A stretch of DNA of 64,000 bases from the NCBI RefSeq assembly GCF_019209835.1, contig NZ_JAHUTS010000012.1, positions 62,001 through 126,000 of the forward strand, written 5' to 3'. The stretch is from Enterovibrio paralichthyis (lineage in GTDB: Bacteria > Pseudomonadota > Gammaproteobacteria > Enterobacterales > Vibrionaceae). Shown here piece after piece: positions 58,865 through 64,000 of this stretch (the stretch's first letter is position 1; every line of letters starts with the position of its first letter). The notes under the pieces are model-generated. The model did not search any database. It was not told the DNA's origin and saw only the letters and a program-made list of their open reading frames with translations. The position numbers and the translations under genes are program-made.

Positions 58865-59158
58865 TTGGATAAACCAAGTAAGACAAAAACCAGCTTTTAC
58901 CGCCGCTTGCTGGTCGCTCACCTGATCGAATCCGGTGTGAATACGGTACCGGCTATTATGAGCGAAACAGGAATGCCGCGCCGTACCGCGCAAGACACTA
59001 TCGAGGCGCTGGGTGAGTTGGATATCGACGTGGAGTTTGTCGGTGCTAACAAAAACGGCGGCTACACCCTGAAAAGCTGGGGTGCCATCAACAAAACTTG
59101 GGTGAAAAAGCACCTTGATGACATCAAAACCCTGCTGGACTATCCCCTCAATTTCTAG
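58865..59158 (+). CDS. Small winged helix-turn-helix protein
   Basis: This 97-residue soluble protein has a helix-turn-helix pattern (VNTVPAIMSETGMPRRTAQDTIEALGEL) and a winged strand (VEFVGANKNGGYTLKSWG). It resembles the HTH_43 type of small winged-helix regulators. TTG at 58865 was chosen because GGGAG stands seven bases upstream; ATG at 58847 lacks a ribosome site. The stop codon TAG (59156-59158) is formed with the first base of MITE-like copy 3, so the original C-terminus may have differed. Targets are unknown. Confidence 0.75.
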   Translation: MDKPSKTKTSFYRRLLVAHLIESGVNTVPAIMSETGMPRRTAQDTIEALGELDIDVEFVGANKNGGYTLKSWGAINKTWVKKHLDDIKTLLDYPLNF

Positions 59159-59435
59159 GGGCTGTTGACCTTTGGTGATGATTTTTGCAGCAGTTTGTGG
59201 GGATTTTATGCAAGGCAGAAGCTTCGATGTGTAGCTAGCCTACATGAGACGCTGATAACGCAGCAGAAATTCCCCACAAACGCTGCCCGAAGGGTTCGAC
59301 TGCGCGTCCCGTACCCTAAGCGTTTTATGCTTTGTTGAGGTGTATTTGCTTAGAATAACTAGGCGGCACACACCTCGCCGCGCCTAAAACGCTTATGGCT
59401 AGAACAAAATTTAACCACCAAAGGTCAACAGCCCC
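59158..59435 (-). mobile_element. MITE-like element, copy 3 (inverted)
   Basis: This 278-bp non-coding unit has perfect ends: CTAGGGGCTGTTGACCTTTG on the left and its inverted complement on the right. It is in the opposite orientation to copies 1 and 2. It carries ~14 extra bases (around GACTGCGCGTCCCGTAC) relative to copy 2. Confidence 0.85.
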
Positions 59436-59454
59436 TAGGGTCAGCAGACCCTAA
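59436..59454. repeat. Solitary element end next to MITE-like copy 3
   Basis: GGGTCAGCAGACCCTAA matches the right end of copy 1 (GGTCAACAGACCCTAA) with one mismatch. It directly abuts copy 3, as if copy 3 had inserted into or recombined with an older element. The chemoreceptor stop codon follows at once. Confidence 0.55.
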
Positions 59455-62022
59455 TTAAAACTCATCCCAGTCGTTGGCATCATGTCTCTCTACCGGCTTA
59501 GGTTTAGGGATTTCAGGCATGAGCATCGGCGACAGGGTTGTGGGCTCATTTTTCGTCGAGAAGAACGACAGCAGAGACAACATATATTTCGCCTGGGAGG
59601 CCATTGTGGCACTGGCGGTAGCGGTCTCCTCCACCATTGCTGCATTCTGTTGCGTCATCACATCCATTTGAGAAACGGCCTGATTCACTTGCTGGATGCC
59701 CATAGCCTGTTCGGTTGCACTGGTGGCAAGCTGGGTGATAAGCACATTCACATCACTTACCGCTTTCTGGATCTCTTCTAGCGTTGCGCCAGAGCGGTTA
59801 ATCAATTCAGAGCCCGACTCAACCTTGGAAACACTGTCTTCAATCAGGGTTTTGATCTCTTTGGCGGCGGTGGCGCATCGCTGGGCAAGAGAGCGGACTT
59901 CACCGGCGACCACGGCAAAACCGCGGCCTTGTTCCCCAGCACGGGCAGCTTCGACAGATGCATTCAGTGCCAGCAGGTTGGTCTGGAATGCGAGTACATC
60001 AATGACACTGATGATTTCAGAGATTTTACGGCTGGACTGGTTGATGTCTGCCATGGCAGAGATGGCGGCTGAAACTACTTTACCGCCTTCACTCGCGCGT
60101 TCATCGGCATGCTGTGCCAGTTTGCTGGCCGCAGTCGCCTGATCGGAGTTTTCCGACAGGGTAGTTGTCATTTGCTCCATACTTGCTGCCGTTTCTTCCA
60201 GGCTGGAGGATTGCTCTTCGGTGCGTTTGCTCAAATCCTGGTTGGCTGCAGCAATTTCTTCCGCCCCATTGGAAACACTGGACGCTGACTGTCGCATATC
60301 AACCACAACCTGATTCAGCCGGCGAATGGTGCTGTTGGCATCATTCTGCAGCTTGGCGAACGTGCCGTTGTACATCCCTTCGATTTCCGCATCCAGTTTG
60401 CCATCTGAAAGGGCATCAAACACTCTCACTGTCTCTTCCAAAGAGTTACCGATGATATCCATCATCTGGTTCAGCCCTTCGGCGACGTAAAGGAAGAATC
60501 CCTCTTTATCGTAAGTATCGATGCGAGAATTCAGATCCCCGTTTTGTGCCCTGTCGATAATATCCTTGATTTGACGTTCTGACATGCGCTCGCTGGTGGT
60601 ATCCAGCCACTCAGTGACGGTGCCTATGCGTTCATTTTCATCGTTAAATACCGGGATCACCGTCAGGTTGAAGTAGAGCGCCCCTATCTGTACGTCTTCC
60701 GTCATGGCGTGGGTCAAGTCGTCCAGAAACTGGGGTTGCAGATAGGGAATATTGGCGATGGCAGAGATCTTGTCTTTGGTGAGTCTCTTCGCGCGAAAAT
60801 CGGGATTCACACACTGGATTTCATTTTCACGTAATTTAAACAGGATGTTCGCCGCGTCATTGAGGTAGGTGACGGTGTGGTGCTTATCAACCATCACCAC
60901 ACTGGTTTTCACGCTGTCCAGTGCCTGCTTGATTTGTGTCAGGCGGATAGCAATGCGACGCTCTTCTTCGTATTTGGAGCGCAAATCGCTGAGGATCCAT
61001 CCCGCAAAAGAGAGCGCAATGATCACCGCGACGCTGGACGTCAGCAACAGCCAATAGAACTGGTTGTACTGCGCATCAATCCGCTCTTGAATGGTTGTTT
61101 CTATCCACGGCAGTGACTGGGAAACCAAGGTGCGGATTTCAGCGATGGCATGCGTGCCGCCTTCCCAGGATTCGGTGGAGGTGATGCTTTTGCCTTCGCC
61201 AGAGAGATAATCCAGCATGCGGTTGGAAAAGTCATTGATAGCGTCATGCGCATTGGTGGCGTAATTTCTCAGCGCGTTGTCGATGTTAGGGTCAGAAACA
61301 AAAACCTGTCTTAACTGGTAATACACTTCTGACATGCCCAACCCGGCGGCGACTTTGGTCAGGCTGTTTTTTTGTTGGAAGGACACCGTTTCACCCGATT
61401 CTTCTTTTGCCAGCATCCCAGAGCCCTTGCCCCTGGTAATACCGATAAGCTCCTGCTGGTGCAGGGCGAAGTTGGTTGCCAGGTTTATCAAATATGCACT
61501 GGTCGCCTGAGAGTCAAAAGAGAGGCCGGATTTATCCGCTATGGTGGTGAGTATTTGGCGAAGTTGCTGCACGGCGTCTGTATAACGGGCGAAGACTTCG
61601 TCGGGTTTGCCGGAAAACTCTTTGTCTTTGAGGTTTTCCCAATGAAGCCGGAACCGGTTCAGTTCTTCAACAACATCGACACGCAAACGGATATCTTCGT
61701 TGCTGGCAAGGGAAACCAAGGCGGAAATTTTGGCATCGACAGTGCGCTGACCTTCACGGATTTTAGGAAGGACGGAATCATCACCATTGAGATAGCGGTT
61801 GGTGTTTCCGCGAACTTGCTGGATGGGGGTAATGATTTCATAGACCGGCCACACCAGTTTCAGTCCCTGTAGTTCGCCTTCGTCACGCCCAATGCTTGCC
61901 AGATTCTGGCGGATGGTTGAATACATCAGGTAGGAGATAGCAAGCACCAGCAAAGCCACCACAATACCAATTTTCGAGCCGGCACTGAGGCGGGAAAAGA
62001 ACAGGGTGTTCAGGTTTTTCAT
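59455..62022 (-). CDS. Methyl-accepting chemotaxis protein with PAS domain
   Basis: This 855-residue chemoreceptor has a first membrane helix (~17-36), a large periplasmic sensor domain (~37-320), a second helix (WLLLTSSVAVIIALSFAGWIL), a PAS-like domain (IKQALDSVKTSVVMVDKHHTVTYLNDAA), a HAMP-like segment and the signalling domain. The hairpin tip is EAARAGEQGRGFAVVAGEVRSLAQR. The C-terminus ends DWDEF, a WxxF-type pentapeptide that tethers CheR/CheB in other receptors. ATG at 62022 has GGGGA upstream. The ligand is unknown. Its stop lies next to the element end at 59454. Confidence 0.9.
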   Translation of the reverse strand: MKNLNTLFFSRLSAGSKIGIVVALLVLAISYLMYSTIRQNLASIGRDEGELQGLKLVWPVYEIITPIQQVRGNTNRYLNGDDSVLPKIREGQRTVDAKISALVSLASNEDIRLRVDVVEELNRFRLHWENLKDKEFSGKPDEVFARYTDAVQQLRQILTTIADKSGLSFDSQATSAYLINLATNFALHQQELIGITRGKGSGMLAKEESGETVSFQQKNSLTKVAAGLGMSEVYYQLRQVFVSDPNIDNALRNYATNAHDAINDFSNRMLDYLSGEGKSITSTESWEGGTHAIAEIRTLVSQSLPWIETTIQERIDAQYNQFYWLLLTSSVAVIIALSFAGWILSDLRSKYEEERRIAIRLTQIKQALDSVKTSVVMVDKHHTVTYLNDAANILFKLRENEIQCVNPDFRAKRLTKDKISAIANIPYLQPQFLDDLTHAMTEDVQIGALYFNLTVIPVFNDENERIGTVTEWLDTTSERMSERQIKDIIDRAQNGDLNSRIDTYDKEGFFLYVAEGLNQMMDIIGNSLEETVRVFDALSDGKLDAEIEGMYNGTFAKLQNDANSTIRRLNQVVVDMRQSASSVSNGAEEIAAANQDLSKRTEEQSSSLEETAASMEQMTTTLSENSDQATAASKLAQHADERASEGGKVVSAAISAMADINQSSRKISEIISVIDVLAFQTNLLALNASVEAARAGEQGRGFAVVAGEVRSLAQRCATAAKEIKTLIEDSVSKVESGSELINRSGATLEEIQKAVSDVNVLITQLATSATEQAMGIQQVNQAVSQMDVMTQQNAAMVEETATASATMASQAKYMLSLLSFFSTKNEPTTLSPMLMPEIPKPKPVERHDANDWDEF

Positions 62023-62138
62023 AGCAGTCCCCAATCCGCCCTTCGACAGGGTGTTAAAACAGATAGCGTACTGTTTCTAATCTATTTTTATATTTCTTAA
62101 AAATAGCACACGATATGTGAGGCAGATCGGGATGAGAG

Positions 62139-62160
62139 GCCACCGGTCAAATCCGGTGGC
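62139..62160 (-). terminator. Hairpin after fabV
   Basis: GCCACCGG (62139-62146) pairs with CCGGTGGC (62153-62160). The following sequence has only scattered T, so it is a weak terminator candidate. Confidence 0.45.
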
Positions 62161-62171
62161 AAGAGGCAGGG

Positions 62172-63365
62172 TCAGGGTTTAAGTGCTTTCAGGGTATCAA
62201 TATCCACCGGCGCATCGTATTCCACGTTTTCAAAAGCAAAGCCATTGAGTTGTAGGAACTCACGCAACACGCCGTCGTAATCGCCGAGGTCGTTGAAATT
62301 TTGCGGTGTGATGGTATCCAGCAACGGGTTGACGGCCTGCTGCACATCTTCGCGCAGTTCCCAGTCATCCAGGCGGATAAGGCCTTCCTGATCCCGTGCG
62401 TCACTGTTCCATTTGGAATAGAACAGACGGTTCATCTGCTCAATACAGCCTTCGTGTATTCCTTTGTCTTTCATCACGCGGTAAAGCGCCAGAAGGTAAG
62501 GCGTCAGGCCGGGAATAAACACACTTGCCTTAGTAACCAGTGCTTTACAAACGGCAATATCGGCGTGCCCTTGTAACGGGGCGAGCAGTTGGTCGATGTC
62601 TTTACGGGTTTGGTGAAGGTGGATTTTTGCCAGCCCGAGCGTCCCTTTGTGGTAGATGTCATGGGTTCGCTCCGGGCCAATGTAGGAGTAGGCAACGGTG
62701 CGGCAGCCTTTTGCAAGCAACTGCTGGTCGTTGAGAAATTCCATCCATCCCAGCCAGTCTTCGCCACCCATCACTTTCACCGTGTCATCGATTTCCTGTT
62801 CAGATGCAGGTGGCAAGGCGATGGTATCCAGGCGGTTGTGTTCAAAATTCACTGAGTAACCTTCAACCGCTTTGCCAACCGGTTTAATCACGGAACGCCA
62901 GAACTCACCGTTTTCAGGGTTAGGGCGAACGCCGGTTGCCAGCGAGTAAACCACCAGGTCGACTTCGCCATCAAATTCATTGCGGATAGTCTCAGCAACC
63001 TGCTGGCGAACCTTGTCGGAAAAGGCATCACCCACAATATTCGGTGCGACTTTTCCTGCTGCCTGTGCAGCATTGGCAACATGGATGTTGTTGTACCATC
63101 CTGCGCTGCCAATTCCTTTCTCTGACGCGCCGCGCTCAAAGGATACGCCAAGCGTTTTGGCATTTGCCGGGCCGAAAGTCAGTGCAATGCGCGAAGCGAG
63201 GCCAAAGCCTGACGATGCACCAAGAATAAGGACACGTTTTGGCAGGGCTGTATCCTGGCTGTGTTGTTGGGTTGCTTTGTCGATTTGCTCATTCACTGCT
63301 GCCTGACAACCTGCAGGGTGGCAGCTTCGCGCAACGACACCTTGGATTTGGGGATGGATAATCAT
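62172..63365 (-). CDS. fabV: Enoyl-[acyl-carrier-protein] reductase FabV
   Basis: FabV carries out the last reduction of fatty-acid elongation using NADH and is typically insensitive to triclosan. The 397-residue protein starts MIIHPQIQGVVARSCHPAGC, the standard FabV N-terminus; a longer frame from 63410 is unlikely. The NADH site is ILGASSGFGLASRIALTFG and the catalytic Y-X8-K is in IYHKGTLGLAK. The size equals the family norm of about 400. Confidence 0.95.
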   Translation of the reverse strand: MIIHPQIQGVVARSCHPAGCQAAVNEQIDKATQQHSQDTALPKRVLILGASSGFGLASRIALTFGPANAKTLGVSFERGASEKGIGSAGWYNNIHVANAAQAAGKVAPNIVGDAFSDKVRQQVAETIRNEFDGEVDLVVYSLATGVRPNPENGEFWRSVIKPVGKAVEGYSVNFEHNRLDTIALPPASEQEIDDTVKVMGGEDWLGWMEFLNDQQLLAKGCRTVAYSYIGPERTHDIYHKGTLGLAKIHLHQTRKDIDQLLAPLQGHADIAVCKALVTKASVFIPGLTPYLLALYRVMKDKGIHEGCIEQMNRLFYSKWNSDARDQEGLIRLDDWELREDVQQAVNPLLDTITPQNFNDLGDYDGVLREFLQLNGFAFENVEYDAPVDIDTLKALKP

Positions 63366-63433
63366 GGTATTCACTGTCTTGGGGAGAGGGATACCCAGCA
63401 GGGAAAGCAATCGTGGGTATGTTCAAGGAAAAG

Positions 63434-63471
63434 TTTCGCGGGCGACAAGCTGGAAACGTCAACCCGCGAAA
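63434..63471 (-). terminator. Hairpin after mgsA
   Basis: TTTCGCGGG (63434-63442) pairs with CCCGCGAAA (63463-63471) around a 20-base loop; CTTTTCC follows on the minus strand. Confidence 0.5.
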
Positions 63472-63480
63472 GCAATATTG

Positions 63481-63936
63481 TTACAGGCGCTCAGTCAGGT
63501 AAGCGTCGTAATCCGGTACCTCTACACTGACTTCTTCCGCCATCAGCGGTGACGTGATCAGGTAGCGGGCAGAAGCGCGGTTAATGGCAACAGGAATGTT
63601 CCAAACCGCCGCAATGCGCAGCAGCGCTTTTACATCTGGGTCGTGAGGTACGGCGCTGAGTGGATCCCAGAAGAAAATCAGTACATCAATTTTCTTCTCA
63701 CAAATCATGGCACCAAGTTGTTGGTCGCCGCCCATAGGGCCGCTCATCAGTGAGGTGATTTCCAGCCCGGTTTCGCGGCTGAGGATATTACCTGTAGTAC
63801 CGGTTGCAAACAGCTGGTGTTGGGACAGTGCTTCTCTATTCTCTTTCACCCAACGCAGTAATTCTGATTTACAGTGATCGTGTGCAACCAGTGCGATTTT
63901 CTTGCTTGAACTGACCAAGCGAGTCGTTGACTTCAT
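63481..63936 (-). CDS. mgsA: Methylglyoxal synthase MgsA
   Basis: MgsA converts dihydroxyacetone phosphate to methylglyoxal and relieves sugar-phosphate stress. The 151-residue protein shows ALVAHDHCK, ATGTTGNILSR, SGPMGGDQQLGA (with the catalytic Asp), VLIFFWDPLSAVPHDPDVKALLR and a C-terminal DYDAYL. ATG at 63936 gives the same length as E. coli MgsA (152); ATG at 63954 would add six residues. No strong ribosome site separates the two choices. Confidence 0.95.
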   Translation of the reverse strand: MKSTTRLVSSSKKIALVAHDHCKSELLRWVKENREALSQHQLFATGTTGNILSRETGLEITSLMSGPMGGDQQLGAMICEKKIDVLIFFWDPLSAVPHDPDVKALLRIAAVWNIPVAINRASARYLITSPLMAEEVSVEVPDYDAYLTERL

Positions 63937-64000
63937 AGCTAACTTCTTGTGCATTGTAGGGAAGGCTCATTTTGTCGTTTTTGAAATAAACCGGCGATGA

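Overview
The window looks like a Vibrionaceae chromosome with roughly balanced base composition. The evidence is a Vibrio/Enterobacteria-type maltose regulon with MalT, a FabV-type enoyl reductase, a BtsS/BtsR-like pair, and MgsA and Kch proteins that align closely with their E. coli forms. A genus cannot be fixed from sequence alone; the composition would suit a Grimontia/Enterovibrio/Salinivibrio-like organism, which is inference. No rRNA, tRNA, CRISPR array, complete insertion sequence or phage was seen.

Region 1 (1-34.7 kb) is a very complete starch, maltodextrin and glycogen cluster. malK (cut by the window edge) diverges from malEFG. Then follow a GH36-type hydrolase, a pullulanase lipoprotein, MalZ, a GH13_31 oligo-1,6-glucosidase with a divergent LysR regulator, maltoporin LamB, MalM, a cytoplasmic GH13 amylase and a GH133 debranching enzyme. 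On the minus strand lie malT and malP-malQ-glgB. Together these cover outer-membrane entry (LamB, PulA), the ABC importer (MalEFGK), cytoplasmic breakdown of alpha-1,4 and alpha-1,6 links, phosphorolysis, branching and the activator. MalT-box-like motifs and one good CRP-like site lie between malK and malE. MalT-box-like motifs also lie before lamB and malP. One AT-rich gene, a predicted AAA ATPase with a TOPRIM-like C-terminus, interrupts this cluster and is bracketed by inverted copies of a palindromic repeat.

Region 2 (35.2-46.8 kb) is a compact, co-directional Tad/Flp pilus operon of 14 genes, from the Flp pilin to an OmpA-like protein, with many start-stop overlaps. A nearly identical 26-bp hairpin sequence lies at each end of it. 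TadG carries an unusual block of four CX3C motifs inside its von Willebrand A-type domain.

Region 3 (46.9-64 kb) is ordinary chromosome: a MATE transporter, a histidine phosphatase, the Kch potassium channel, an APC permease with an EamA transporter, a BtsS/BtsR-like sensor system beside a short CstA-type transporter, a permease with a His/Met-rich loop, a small winged-helix protein, a chemoreceptor, FabV and MgsA.

Three copies of a ~265-280 bp non-coding element with GGGKCTGYTGACC-type terminal inverted repeats (MITE-like) lie at 18.5, 24.4 and 59.2 kb. One separates lamB from malM. Another supplies the stop codon of the winged-helix gene. This element family, the bracketed AAA/TOPRIM gene, the hairpin-bracketed Tad island and the TadG cysteine block are the least ordinary things in the window.
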